A stretch of 64,000 nt of DNA from Ophioderma brevispina. Taxonomy: Eukaryota; Echinodermata; Ophiuroidea; Amphilepidida; Ophiodermatidae. A model generated the notes under the pieces. It was not told the origin of the DNA. It worked only from the letters and a program-made list of their open reading frames with translations, and did no database searches. Both the position numbers and the translations under genes were made by a program. Location: contig JAMKCH010072445.1 of assembly GCA_023653785.1 (NCBI GenBank), positions 1 through 64,000 on the forward strand, written 5' to 3'. Shown one piece after another: positions 53,041 to 64,000 of this stretch. How positions within the stretch are numbered: the first letter of the stretch is position 1; each line of letters begins with the position of its first letter.

Positions 53041-53764
53041 ATATTTTTATTATTTTAGCATCAAATGCAGTTTGCCAAATGTCAAGAAATTTGACATTTA
53101 CAACCAATCATACGATGATGGAAAAATGAGAAAAATGGGAATTCCCATTCAAGCAAATGTAAAGTAATAATTATACCGAATCCCTATTGATTCAAAAAGT
53201 GATAATTACATTTTTGTATAGCCTATATATGACGACAAGTATTGGAAAAGAATACCAGAAATGGTATCTAAAATAGACTCCCCGAGGTCAGTTAGCTTAT
53301 ATCACTGGGTGCACTATAATTACAGGTGAAATCGATTGGTTGAGATATATATATTTGTTTATATTTGTGTGAGCGTACGCTATATGCGGGTCACTTTCCT
53401 GGCAAATGAAGTGTGGGGCAATTGGATTGGAATGTGTCCTAATATTGAATGGCTTACAGTGTTTGTTATTTTGGTTGTAGGACCGTGAAATACCACGATA
53501 GGTATTTCATAAATTCTTGTGTAGTATGATTATTTTGTTTGGGGAAGCGTAAATTCTTGTGTTGTAGAATAGTATGGTATTTTTTATCCAAATAATTTTC
53601 AATTTACTGTTCGTTATATTTGATCATTTCTTGTCCAAATCGTGATTTTCTTTGAAATCAAATCTAAGTTTGTCGATATTGGCTTGTGAAATGCGTTTAA
53701 TAATGAGAAACCTAGGTGTCCCCATTAAGATGTATTTTCTATAAACATTTTAGGATGGACTGTA

Positions 53765-54116
53765 ACAACTGTTAGAAATTTCCGTAAATGTAAAAAACAG
53801 ATTTTCCGTAAATTTACGGAAAATCTGTTTTAGAAACAATAAAAATAAAAAACAAAAACATACAAAATTTAATTTACGGAAACATTTCAAAATTTTCTGG
53901 CAGCATATTTCCGGGTTTTTTGTTTTCGTCCGTAATTTTAATTACGGAAAATTCTGCGTTAAAAAATACCATTTTTTTTCCATACTATGAGACAAATTTC
54001 TGTAAAAATACTGTCAAAGTTCCTTATTGACGAAAAATCTGTAAATTTAACCCTAAAAAAGTCTGGAATTCTGCTGCCAGAAATTTCCGTAAATTACGGA
54101 AAATTTTCTAACAGTG
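53765..54116. mobile_element. TA-flanked MITE with a perfect internal palindrome (unit III only)
   Basis: Ends ACAACTGTTAGAAATTTCC and the near-inverse TTTTCTAACAGTG are bounded by TA (53,763-53,764 and 54,117-54,118). Units I and II read GGACTGTAGATAT without interruption. The 352-bp element is built from repeats of TTTCCGTAAA and its inverse. It includes a perfect 38-base palindrome at 53,794-53,831. Confidence 0.8.
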
Positions 54117-54230
54117 TAGATATATAGCCATAGTACTTTCAGGTTCAATTTAACTAAAAATCATTGATTTCAGTTCACATCTTTCAGCGTACATTTTGCG
54201 CGCGTTAACCCATTTTGTTAAAACTCAAAT

Positions 54231-54300
54231 GTGATCCAGTGGATGAGGTATTCTCTGTAGCAGAAGGTCCCCGGTTCCAATCCGCATCGGTTCATTTGCT
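54231..54300 (+). repeat. tRNA-derived sequence (unit III copy)
   Basis: Homologous to 19,760-19,830. The A-box-like GTGATCCAGTGGAT is kept. The B box is changed to GGTTCCAATCC. Confidence 0.45.
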
Positions 54301-54587
54301 GACCTTTTAATTATAACGAGATATACTAAGATCAAAAGAAACACTCGTCCTTTCGGAGATACCAAAGCGTTAGTCCCATATACATAAGAAGTCATACCTC
54401 GTGGATGTAAATTGAAGTCAATCAATTTTTCTAAAATGACATACAAACTAAATCATAAAATACCTCAGTAATAGTTTTATAGGGCAGGGAGACCATGTTG
54501 ATGAGTAAAGGCAACGCATGTGTTACAAGGGGTTTCAAAAGTGACCATGCGATAAACATACACATGTCAAATTGAGCTCCATCACGA

Positions 54588-54912
54588 GACCACCCGAATC
54601 CAAGCCATTTTTCACAAGTAGATGAAATGGTCCCCTACATGTAACCACACATAATCTTACGAGAGACACAGTAGATGAAATGGTACCTTCTATGTAACCA
54701 CAACATAATGTAAGAGATTTCTCACAAGTAGTTGAAATGGTACCTATATGTAAACCACACATAATGTTAAGAGATCTATCACAAGTAGATGAAATGGTAC
54801 CTTATATGTCACCCACATAATCTTAAGATTATGACGATGATGATGAAAATGGTACTTATATGTAAACCACACCATAATCTTAAAGAGATTATCACAAGTA
54901 GATGAAATGGAA
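54588..54912. repeat. Minisatellite expanded to about 5 full copies (unit III)
   Basis: Same 53-bp-type unit (ATATGTAACCACACATAAT, AAGTAGATGAAATGG) as in units I and II, but with about five full copies plus a partial one. One copy contains an interposed GATGATGAT segment. Confidence 0.85.
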
Positions 54913-55594
54913 ACAATATAGCCCTAACGTCCCTTAATGCCTCGTTTTGCCACCTGCCTTGTGTTTTAGGGGAAATTGTCCCTAGATCTAACAAGAAAAA
55001 ATAACGTAACCACCTTTTTGCGGGGGTGGTCGTGAGCCTTGGTAGTCATTTTCCGCAAAGGAGTTAGGGATATGAGACCACCATCAAGACCACTGTTGGT
55101 CTCAAATTTTTGTAACTATAATACTAAGTAACCAAGACACTTTTCCCATGGATATTTTTAAAATTAGTACTTCTAACACTTGCATTTGCATTTAAACTAT
55201 ATACTTACTTAACTCCTTAGCTCCTTTGTATCCATTCTTATATTAAGGAAAGGAATACTGAAGCAGAAGCAAATGACCTCAAGATTTTCCAATTTTATTT
55301 TATCAGTCTGTTATGTACACTTTAATAAGTCGCAGTTTTATTAATTTTCCAAATTAACGCTTTCGAGGATAGCAAGTCCTTGCCATCTGGGCATTGGCAT
55401 TTTTTAAGATTTGGTCGCCTTAGTTTTTGGCTTAAACCTACCATTGTTGTTTTTTATTGAAAGGATTGTTGCAGCATTTTCAAATAAAGTGACGTAGGAG
55501 GACGTCCATGTTAAAACAATAGCTAAAAAAAAGGAATGTAAAGAAGCGGTTCCATGCGTTGTAAGGACAGCAGCCAGTAAACATCGGGTGAATT

Positions 55595-56400
55595 AAAACT
55601 TGAAAATAGTAAAGTACCTTTCAGGGGTATCACCACTTGCAGTAACATTAACTTAAGGTTTCAAAAGAAAAAAAAAAACAAGATTATGAAAAAAGTTGCA
55701 TATTGCTTAGATATAAACCCCTTTACAAGGACAGTAATATTGCACCCCCCTGTAGGCCACACGCATAAACATGCGTGATCGCTCGATTTGAACTGTTTTA
55801 AAAGCAAAACAAATTCATTGGTACAAATCTTTGGCCTCGAGTCCACGGCTGGAAGTAATTGACTTGTTACTGTTGGAAAAGTAATTTTCATCCACATTTT
55901 AGGTTCTGGCTAAATTCGGGAAACTGTAACCAATGTGGTTTTTTTTTTTGTTCGGTACTGCGTATTTCCTTTTACAATATGGAAAAGCAAATAGGGCTAA
56001 GTTTAGTATCAAGTAATTCCACAAGTTTTTTCTTTTGTAACTATGGTTTCTATTATCTGCAAATTATTCTTTTCAGGTCAATAACGTGAAATAGTAAACG
56101 TTTACTTTGGGGTAGCGTAATTTCAGTAACTTCACTTAGGTTTTACAAGAAAAAAAAGGGCAAGATTTTGAAAAGTCGCACAAATTTGCTAGATCTAACC
56201 ATTTAAAGACATTAATAGGCACACTTCGGCTACCGCAAATACGCATGGGTCTCGTTCGATTGTAATGTTAAAGCAAACAAATAATGGTACCACGGCTAGA
56301 CGTTTGAACTTGTATTGTTGAAAAAACCTTAGTAATTTCATCCAGATTTTAGGCTGGTTTAAATCGGAAATCTGTAACAATTGTGTGTTTTTATTTTGTT
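55595..56400. repeat. Diverged tandem duplication, unit III only
   Basis: About 320 bases at 55,595-55,945 recur at 56,088-56,400. Shared order: AATAGTAAA, a CAGTAAC block, an A-rich tract with CAAGATT, CGCAT, AAAGCAAAC, TTGTTGAAAA-like, TTTCATCCA and GTAAC.ATGTG. It sits inside sequence that in unit II runs straight from the GTAAGGACTGCAGCGTG region to the TATTTCCTCTATAATATTG region. Confidence 0.6.
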
Positions 56401-57293
56401 AGGGATGCTCAAACTCAACGTGCATGTTCACGGGACAAGGTCTCATGGGCTTGTTACCCCCGTTAACTTAGTGAAATGGCAACGAACACGCTTGTCTTTC
56501 GCTGATTCCAATAATGAAAACGAGCGAGTTGGCAGACACTAATTGCGCACCAACCGAGGTACAAAGTTCCAGATTAATATAAATATTAGACCGTGGCATT
56601 ACTACGTGTGTTAAAACGTCCACTCGTCAAGCAACTATAAGCATACCGTACCCCATGCTATTTTGGACGCCATATGAAAAATCTGCAAAAAAACCACAAA
56701 ACATCATAGTTGATCTTTGACGACGGGTAATCTTTCCAAATGTTTACCCGTACGCCAGTGAGCTCGTCGAATCAAAATGGCGTCAGGTTTCTAGGCCTCG
56801 ATGGACGGGAACAGAAAGCGGTTCAAACCGGGAAAGAACCAGGCCAACAGCGAGTAACCGGTGGCTGAATTTTGAAGGCATTCCTTTACAGCCTTATCCA
56901 TAGCCACACATCCTCATTTCAGTGAAACTATAAGACGATGTGTGCTGCATTTTATCAAAGAACATTCCCAATTGTCACAAAACACAAACATGAAATGGGG
57001 TGATCGGTGATCTATGTCTCTAACGGAGTTTATTAGCCTTTGGTGAGGCACAAATTTTCGGTGATTTGTGAGAATTTTTGGACTGGACCTAAAATGTTTA
57101 ATGTTTAGACGCCAAATGGCTAATTATATTTTATTCGACTAAGAGCTTATGGATGGGCATGATGGGTTGCTGCACCCGTCTCGGTACTTACGATTTCAGT
57201 CACAAATCCAGAGGAGTCTGGGGATATGATTATTTGTACAGATAGTGAGTATCTTTAAATAAGCCTTACACGAGCAAGACTTCAATGTTTTCC

Positions 57294-57905
57294 CCTCTGG
57301 TCCGAGAGTACTGAAGATCAACAAACCTTCCTTGCAGGGTGGGACCAATTGCGCTGGGTCAGCAGATTATATCACCTTCCCCTGGATACCATTGGCGTGG
57401 TGAACTACTAAAATTGTAGCACAATGTGTTTTAAATTTCCAATGTGTTAATTGTGTGCACTGATCCACGAACTGCAAACACACTGCACATCTGTGTGCAT
57501 CCATAGTTATAATATCACTAAATGGGGGTAGTAGTTAGTTTGTTGTGCTTGGGACTTTCCATCATCATAGCTGATTTTTTATTATGTAATTTTTAAATAT
57601 GTAATTTGTAATTTAAAAAAAAAAAAAAAAAAAAAATGTCTATTTTTAACTCAATCAGCCGTATATCCTCTTGTCCGAGATTATCTGACTGAACTCACAA
57701 ACATTCCGTGCAGTTTGGCCAATGCCTGGGTCAGCAGATAACTCAACAACCCCTGGGATAACATTGGCGGGGTGGGTTGATAACTTAAAAATTGTGCACA
57801 ATTGTTTTAAATTTCAATTTAGTAATTTGTGTGCGCTGATCACGAACTGCAGCACACTGCACATCTGCTGTGCATCCATAGTATAATATCACTAAATCTG
57901 TGAAA
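57294..57905 (+). repeat. LINE 5' region with two tandem monomers
   Basis: Blocks starting CCTCTGGTCCGAG (57,294) and CCTCTTGTCCGAG (57,667), offset 373, share CTGGGTCAGCAGAT, CATTGGCG, TTTTAAATTT, GCACACTGCACATCTG or similar and ATAATATCACTAAAT. A run of about 22 A at 57,615-57,636 ends the first. Tandem 5' monomers are known as promoters in some LINEs; that role here is inferred. Confidence 0.65.
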
Positions 57906-58179
57906 TTCTTGTCTATTTTTTATCTTGATGTAATACTATCAATTGCTACCATGGTGCTTTCCATTTCCGTGGAAGCCGTCGTGGTGGAAAGCACAAAAAA
58001 CGTAGGATTGCTACGAGGGGACTGGCATAGAAAAAAACAGTGTCTATCGGTAACACACACTAAATAAAAGACTTATTAAGGTCAAATAGTTAAGGACAAA
58101 TCTTAAACCAAATGAAAAGACGTTTTGCTACCTGAATCCAGGGTATATCAAGGCAAAAAAAAACAAATCTGCTGCAGTG

Positions 58180-59190
58180 TGTGACTTCGTCATCAGCAAT
58201 CAGGTGGATATCTTTGCCATCACCGGAATCTTGGCTGACGGGAGATAGCAGAGAGGGATGAAGCATCGCTGATATCCAGAATACTTACCTAATTATAAGT
58301 ATTCTTATCATTCTCACCGCATCATAGAAGAGGCGAGGTTACAGCTATTTCGTGCAGGGATGGTATCCAATGTATAGGATATAAACGAGACTGCGAGTTT
58401 AATTCAATGGAATATATGAATGTCACAAATCATCACCTTCACCTCTTCCAACTTTATTCTCCATCTCAAACTCAAGTCTGACAAAGAACAATAAATTCAC
58501 ATCATCAATGTTTCTAGATGCATTCTCCTCTCTTCTTGCTACTTGACAGTTGGTAAATTACTGGCCATTGCTCCTAACTGGAGACCTAAATGTACATGTT
58601 GACGTGCTGAGGAACGGAGGCTCAATCTTCCTACATATTCTAGATTGCATGACTCTTGAAAACAAACTAGTTGTTGGCCAACTCACATCAGGGAATCACA
58701 CTCTGGATCTACTAATAAATTGGAAGCCAGGACAATTTGTGAGCCATATTTCAACTCATAGTCAACATGCCGTCTGACAACCTAAGCTGTCAAGCGCTTC
58801 ATCCAAACATCAAACCGACCCTGAACGATGCATTAAAACCATGCACATCGTAAAAATCGCAACATCAAAAGAGAATCTTTTCGCTCTGACTACGATCGGC
58901 ATTTTGTTTGTTTGCCTGCAGATGCGGAGTGTGATTCTCTAGTTAATGAATCTAATAACATCTTATCTAAGACACTTGATGCACATGCTCCAACTAGTAA
59001 ATCGTACTGTAGTTTGCGTCCTCATGAACACTTGGTACACAGATGTTCTTCGTGGGAGAGAAGAGGAACGGCGTCGGCTGGAGCGAAGAGTTTCACAGAC
59101 TGGGAAATCACCGCATTGCAAAGAGGCTAACAAAGATCAGTGCTTAAATACAACTCTCTATTTCTAAAGCCAAGACTGAGTATCATAACA
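58180..59190 (+). pseudogene. LINE apurinic-like endonuclease domain, broken
   Basis: In separate frames one reads VDIFAIT (the start of the endonuclease domain), RRGEVTAIS, then LLLTGDLNVHVD (the GDFNIHV-type catalytic motif) followed by TSGNHTLDLLI. Next come LSKTLDAHAPT and EEERRRLERR, the linker before the reverse transcriptase. All are characteristic of L2/CR1-type LINEs. Stops and shifts between them show decay or sequence error. The reading is cut at 59,195 by a DNA element. Confidence 0.85.
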
Positions 59191-59194
59191 ACAG

Positions 59195-61400
59195 GGGGTT
59201 CGTCCGTGAAACTTGAATCGCAAGGATATACGTAAATTATGCTGAGAGCTTGTTACGATTTCTACAAGTTGTTACTTACGTGCGTTCGCGAACAATGGAC
59301 GTAGACAGTTCGTAGGAACACCTTTCCGCATAACTTAGTGGGATACATATTACGTGTCGTCTATTTGGGTGTAATTGTAACGTTGGTGCAATTATGTACG
59401 AGTTGATGTTGAATGCCGTTCTAGTAAAGCGATAACGGATTTACAAGATACGCGTGTTTTGGGGTGAGCATAGACCTATTGAATCTGATAAGTACTCCGG
59501 AACCCCCTCGCGTATTTTAGAATTCCTTCTGATATATGAGAACTGCGTTAAATTAGATGTATATTGAAGTATATTATAACATTAAAAATTCTATCGCAGC
59601 CATTATTGACCTATCTTGTTACTATTACCTGTGTAATTTCGATAGATTATTAGATAGGCCTCACCGCACAGAAGAAAATTGGCTTCAAAACCAAAGAGGG
59701 TGGCTAATTATTTCCTCATTAGGAGTCTATTCTTGTAAGTTGGAAAGACAAAAAAAATATAATTTACTTAAAAAAAATAAACAGTAATATAGGCCTATAT
59801 CAAAAATGAAAACAATAAGGATATGAGATATATACAGCAAGGGTAAAGCCTGCAGCCAACATGAGAAGAGAAGGTCTGTGAGCATTGAAGAATGCCAGAA
59901 ATAAGAGATAAAATTTAAAGACTTACATGATTTTGTAAAGAGTTCAACCAAACTGTGCAATTAGCCAATCATAAAGTGATAAACCGTTGTGTACTTTTTA
60001 ATGCTGACTATAGAGAGATTTTCAAAAAACTGATGTTTTGAGAGATTATTTAGTATCTAGAACTAAAACAATAGTCACTCTTAAGAGTACTTAATTCACC
60101 AAAAAATGAAGAGAAAATTTCGTTTTGATGTAGTAAACATCATGTGTAGGAATCACTGTAACATAAGGATAGGCCTATAACAAAAATTCGGATCCGGAAA
60201 TTTTTATTACAACAGTTCGCTATTTACACAGCGTTAGTATGGATAAAGCATTATGTAAAATGACAAAAAAAAACCGATTTGTTACAAAAATGAGGACACC
60301 ATCCTCGGAAAATCTCTGGAGTCAGCCTTGAACTAGATTCAGAGGATGATTCATTATTTGTATAGGCCTCTTTCTTATTCTTTCTTTTCTTTCTTTTTCC
60401 CTTTTTTTCTTTCTTTATGTTTTCTGTGCGTGACATGAATATGAGCAATTCTGTGTGGAAAGGATGCACGGCCATTTTTGATGGGACATTGCGATGAAAA
60501 TTATTACAATGCCATGCTTACAGAAGACAGAATGATATATGATTTTAACTTAACATGTTGAATCTGTTTGTTAATTATGCACCGATTATTTTGCTTCAAA
60601 ATTGCGCAATACAATGATTATTCAGCCAATATGACTGTATTTTTGAAAAAAGGACAAGTGAAAAAAGAGGATTTTTGACTTTAAGATGTACTAGTCATTG
60701 GCGTAAACCTAACGCAGTCTTTACGAAATAGTTTTTGTTGCCTTTGTTTAATTTTATAAGCCCTCTGTATCAAGTTGGGCAAGTCTCAATGCTGCAAAAC
60801 ACAGTGTTAGGAAATATGGTGCAATTTAGTGTTTAGGTATTAACACATGGTAAATCTCTAAACACTTGGCGTACACGTCACATGTATAAACACTAATGTC
60901 AACTGCCTAAATGTTTAGGTTTTTTTAAACATGTTTAGATTATTAACAGATATTTCAAATATTTAGAAACGTGGTGCAAAAGTGAGTTCAGGAAAGGTGT
61001 TTACTGTTAATCACTGTTTTGCAGGGTAACAGGACCATTCCAACGGACACTCCTGGTCTGACATATATTATAGATTCGAGGGGTTGTTTTATAATATCTA
61101 TTTTTCGGTAAGGACTGGTATTCCTTCATTGTCTGAATAAAATAAATGCTGCTCCCCATGAGAGATTGCTAAACAAGATGGATTGAAATGCGAACAGGCG
61201 GACCGATCCGTCCACTTCCCACCCACTACGAGTGTGTTACGTGTTCTCCTGATCCACACTAGTTGTAATCGTAAATCTGGTCTGTAAGGCACAACGTAGC
61301 CTACGTCCAAGTTTCACGGAACGCGAACAAATCTAGTAGTAACTTACGTCGCAAATAGGGACTTACGTTAGTCTTACGACTGCTTTCGCGAACGAACCCC
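59195..61400. mobile_element. 2.2-kb DNA element nested in the LINE
   Basis: Left end GGGGTTCGTCCGTGAAAC and right end, in inverse, GGGGTTCGTTCGCGAAAG. Just inside the right end is a second match to the left end (CCGTGAAACTTGGACG in inverse), so the left end may have lost about 80 bases. LINE reading is interrupted exactly across this segment and resumes after it. Inside are several CTTACGT and TTCGCGAA motifs and four AGGCCT-centred sequences. No clear target duplication and no transposase, so I leave the superfamily open. Confidence 0.65.
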
Positions 61401-62480
61401 ACGATTCCTAACTGGTTGATCACGGGACCTTTTCCGTTAGTCATAAGTTAAACTCTCCACGAGTGGACACCCGCTAACCTGCCCATAATGTCCTAAAGAT
61501 CTGCTGACATTTTTGCAGAATTTTTTCTACAAAAAGACAGACTGCGTAACAGTCTACATGATACTACTAACGCCGCTAGTCCGTGGAACTACAGAGTCTG
61601 CAAGAGGCACCCTTCAGCTACTTTTCTACAGTGTCCGATAGAGGAGGGTCTTGAAATCCATCAAATCAGCATTGATCAAGAGTCCTGCAACTTAGACCCT
61701 TTAGCAGCTGGTCTCTTAAAACTATGTCTTGATGATCTGTTACCAGTTCATAACAAGGATTGCGCCAACTCTTCCTTGTCTTCGGTCGTATTTCCCCAAG
61801 CTCTCAAGCATGCCTCTGTCATCTCCCTCTGGCTGAAGAAAAACTGCTTGGACCCCAACATCCTCTCAATTTATCGCCCTATATCTAATCTGCCATTCTC
61901 GGAAAGGTGATTGAAAGAGTAGCATTGAATCAGTTGCAGACTTACTCATCAATAATTATCCCTGCTCCGATGCAGTCGGCATACCGCAATATCCCAGTAC
62001 TGATATGCTCTGTTTTACGGGTGCAGATGACACTTGACTGCTCTTGACAAACAAAACGAGGCTGTACTAGTGTTACTGGACTTCAGCGCCGCGCCTTCGA
62101 CCCATAGAACCACAAACAGCTCCAGCCGTCTAACTGAACGGTTAATGGGATTACTGGAAGCATTAAGGTTGGTTCGTTCTCATACTAGATGGCCGAACAA
62201 GCACTCATCTATATCAGTCAGAGTCTTCGTCAGATCTGTGCGGTAGATTGGTGGATTACCACTGGGGCCTCGGTTTTACTGGACCGATTGACTTTCATCT
62301 TGTTCACAGTTTCCCCACTACAGGATAATCATCACTGCCCACGGTATTTTCAATTTGTTGTTTGGATGCTGATGAAACCGCATCTCTACCTGACTTTCCA
62401 CCTCGGGATCGTGAACGCAGCCATACAAAAATTGAAACAGGCATTGCGACATCAGATCCTCGTGTAAATCCAACAAGCTG
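61401..62480 (+). pseudogene. LINE reverse transcriptase domain, broken
   Basis: From about 61,643 to 61,905 one frame stays open. It reads through SCNLDPLAAGLLK, SSVVFPQALKHASVISL and YRPISNLPF, the first reverse transcriptase blocks. Then, across frame changes, come PMQSAYR, VLVLLDFSAA (the FDTID catalytic block follows in another frame), a GASVLL stretch equivalent to GSVLGPLLF, and HLYLTFH. The FADD-type catalytic motif is destroyed (reads FVVWMLM or CLDADE). Confidence 0.85.
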
Positions 62481-63150
62481 ATATTAATGACATAATACGT
62501 AGATGTTGTACTTGCGCTCTCATTTTATTCAGATCGCTACCAACCTCTCAGCCATCTATATCCCCCATTGGCAATGCTGTTATACATCCGTCATGGCTGA
62601 GCACGGAACCTTGGCTCTCAATAGGACAATTGGGAGTTTTTCTAACAGTCCTTGATGAAAATCTACCATCGGATTGGTCCACGGCCTTTGTTACATCTAG
62701 GCTGGATTCCCGCAATCCTTGTCTTTATGGCCTTCCAGAAGAAGAATTTGACCAAGTTTCAGCGCTTTCAAAATGCCTCTTGCCCGTCTTGTCCTTAAAA
62801 TCCGTCGACAGAACCATATCACACCAGCTCTCTACCAACGACATTGGCTTCCAATTAAACCGAGGGCAGTTTTTAAGATCTACTTCTCACCTATAGGCCA
62901 TCCCCAGCATGTCACCTGCCTAATCTCTGACCATCCATCTGTAATCACCACCGAGAACCTTGAGATATCTTCTTGCTCCCAGCTGAGTCAAACAGCCAAC
63001 TCATCAACAAGTTCTATGGTGACAGATCGTTTGCTTACGCAGCACACATTTTTGTGGAATCAACTCCCTAACAGTACCCGCTTAGCTCAGTCAGCAATAT
63101 TTTCAATGCAGCGTCTGAAACTTCTATTTACACAACATTTTGACTCCTGA
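62481..63150 (+). pseudogene. LINE C-terminal region, broken
   Basis: TAFVTSRLDSRNPCLYGLP in one frame, then HITPALYQRHWLPIKPRAV in the next, then YGDRSFAYAA in a third and LWNQLPNSTR back in the second. These are in the order of the conserved tail of L2/CR1 proteins and end at a stop near 63,150. At least three frame changes are needed. Confidence 0.85.
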
Positions 63151-63559
63151 TACGTATCCTGCAGTCCAATCACTAATTATAATTCGGTGATTTTTCCCCT
63201 TTCTTTTTCTTATTTCTCTCCTTCTCCAATCCGGTTGCCTATGATAGTTGTTTCCAGTTAGGTAGGGCTAGGTCTGGTTAGAGGATCTGAATCCTGAAAT
63301 CAAGACTTAAAACCGATGTCGCTGTGGGTACATACACCCAGATCCTCACCGCTGACTATTCATTTGTATCCCAACATAGTTCTTAGTAGGGGAGGGCAAC
63401 TGGGTTGTCTTTTCTGCTTCTATCTTTAAGTCAAATATATATATGTTTAATTTCCACTTAAATTAAAAGTTTTTTGAAATTGTTTAAATTGATGTATATC
63501 ATTGTTGTTTTAACCTTAGATTTTATCTATTTTGTATTGTCGTATTAGTATTTTGTATA

Positions 63560-63638
63560 TTGCTATATTGGCTCCTGTCTATGTAAGCGCCTAGAGGCCT
63601 CAGCATTAGGCGCGATATCATATTGTATTATTATTAGT
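63560..63638 (+). mobile_element. LINE 3' tail
   Basis: GTAAGCGCCTAGAGGCCTCAG, a GCATTAGGCGCGATATCA stem partner and short ATT repeats end directly at the AATGTT duplication. The GCGCCT...AGGCGC hairpin plus a trinucleotide tail is the usual 3' signature of L2/CR1 elements, recognised by the reverse transcriptase. Confidence 0.75.
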
Positions 63639-64000
63639 AATGTTACTAATAACAATTTTTCTATGGATCTTCTCATTTTTTCGCACTGGAAGTAAGTATA
63701 TTATAACAAGTTAACAAATCCAAATATTCTTCCTCTATTTTCGTATTTTATTCCTCGATTATTTTTTCGCACGGATTTTAAAAGTAAAACAAACTACACA
63801 ACCTAAAGTTGAAATTAAATTGTTCGTAGTCGTTTGCTTACGAAACCACAAAATAACACAATGCTTGAAATTTCTAACTGTTTTACTTATTAAGCCGCGG
63901 AGAAAGAAGGAATACCCAAGAGTGTCGCTCAATATAAATGTAATTCACTTGATACTGAATGCCACGGAAAAATTTGTAACAAATTAGAATTTTGTGAAAG

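Larger units (their letters stand above)
57290..63638 (+). mobile_element. L2/CR1-type LINE locus, decayed and interrupted (unit III only)
   Basis: Flanked by AATGTT at 57,284-57,289 and 63,639-63,644. Unit II has the single, empty site (AATGCT at 40,184-40,189). The order is 5' repeats, endonuclease, reverse transcriptase, C-terminal region, then a 3' tail with ATT repeats, as in L2/CR1 elements. The LINE proper is about 4.1 kb after removing the 2.2-kb DNA element in its middle. It has many frameshifts and stops, so it cannot make a working protein as written. Confidence 0.9.
46648..64000. repeat. Segmental tandem repeat, unit III (runs off the window)
   Basis: Homology to the start of units I and II begins at about 46,648. 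The last bases (63,645-64,000) still align with 40,190-40,530 of unit II, so the unit continues past the edge. It contains the shared hAT-like element plus a private MITE, an expanded minisatellite, an extra local duplication and a LINE locus. No recognisable host gene. Confidence 0.85.

Noticed and set aside
57615..57636. Poly(A) run as the 3' end of a processed pseudogene
   Set aside because: It lies between two homologous LINE 5' blocks and no gene-like sequence precedes it.

Overview
The window looks like gene-poor, AT-rich, intron-bearing nuclear DNA from an invertebrate animal, most likely marine. I cannot name the species. Two features point this way: a single recognisable metazoan-type transporter exon (SLC10 / sodium-bile acid symporter family) and a dense, nested population of animal-type transposons (hAT, Tc1/mariner, piggyBac, an L2/CR1-type LINE, tRNA-derived SINE-like repeats). 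I see no bacterial, viral or plastid gene content, no rRNA and no intact tRNA. Almost all open frames are short and look like chance frames in AT-rich DNA.

Layout. Positions 1-13,880 are unique sequence with scattered elements. They hold a hAT-type MITE split by a TA-flanked element (2,207-3,615), a 684-bp foldback element (5,977-6,660), a TTAA-flanked MITE (7,496-7,844), a broken immunoglobulin-like coding region (about 8,171-8,830), a mariner-type element (10,250-11,340), a 380-bp tandem duplication (11,557-12,305) and, on the minus strand, the SLC10 exon (13,012-13,378).

From 13,881 to the end the window is three head-to-tail units of one segmental repeat: unit I 13,881-29,224, unit II 29,225-46,647, and unit III 46,648 to beyond the edge. 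The units differ by insertions whose empty sites can be read in sister units. A 2.95-kb hAT-like element is in II and III but not I. A 1.04-kb TTAA-flanked element carrying two RFX X-box-like motifs is only in II. A 0.85-kb mariner-type element is only in I. A 352-bp TA-flanked MITE and a 6.35-kb LINE locus are only in III, and the LINE is itself split by a 2.2-kb DNA element. This gives a readable relative history: hAT insertion, then II/III duplication, then private insertions.

Identity between units is a mosaic. II and III are almost identical for about 3.8 kb, and I and II for about 2.1 kb. Elsewhere the units differ by many single-base insertions and deletions. This could be recent gene conversion or duplication, but it is also what unpolished long-read gap filling or repeated contig placement would produce, so fine-scale frameshifts here should be read with caution. 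No gene cooperation or operon logic applies. The strongest biological leads are the nested transposon chronology, the X-box pair inside a transposon, the tandem tRNA-derived repeats inside the hAT element and the LINE's repeated 5' region.
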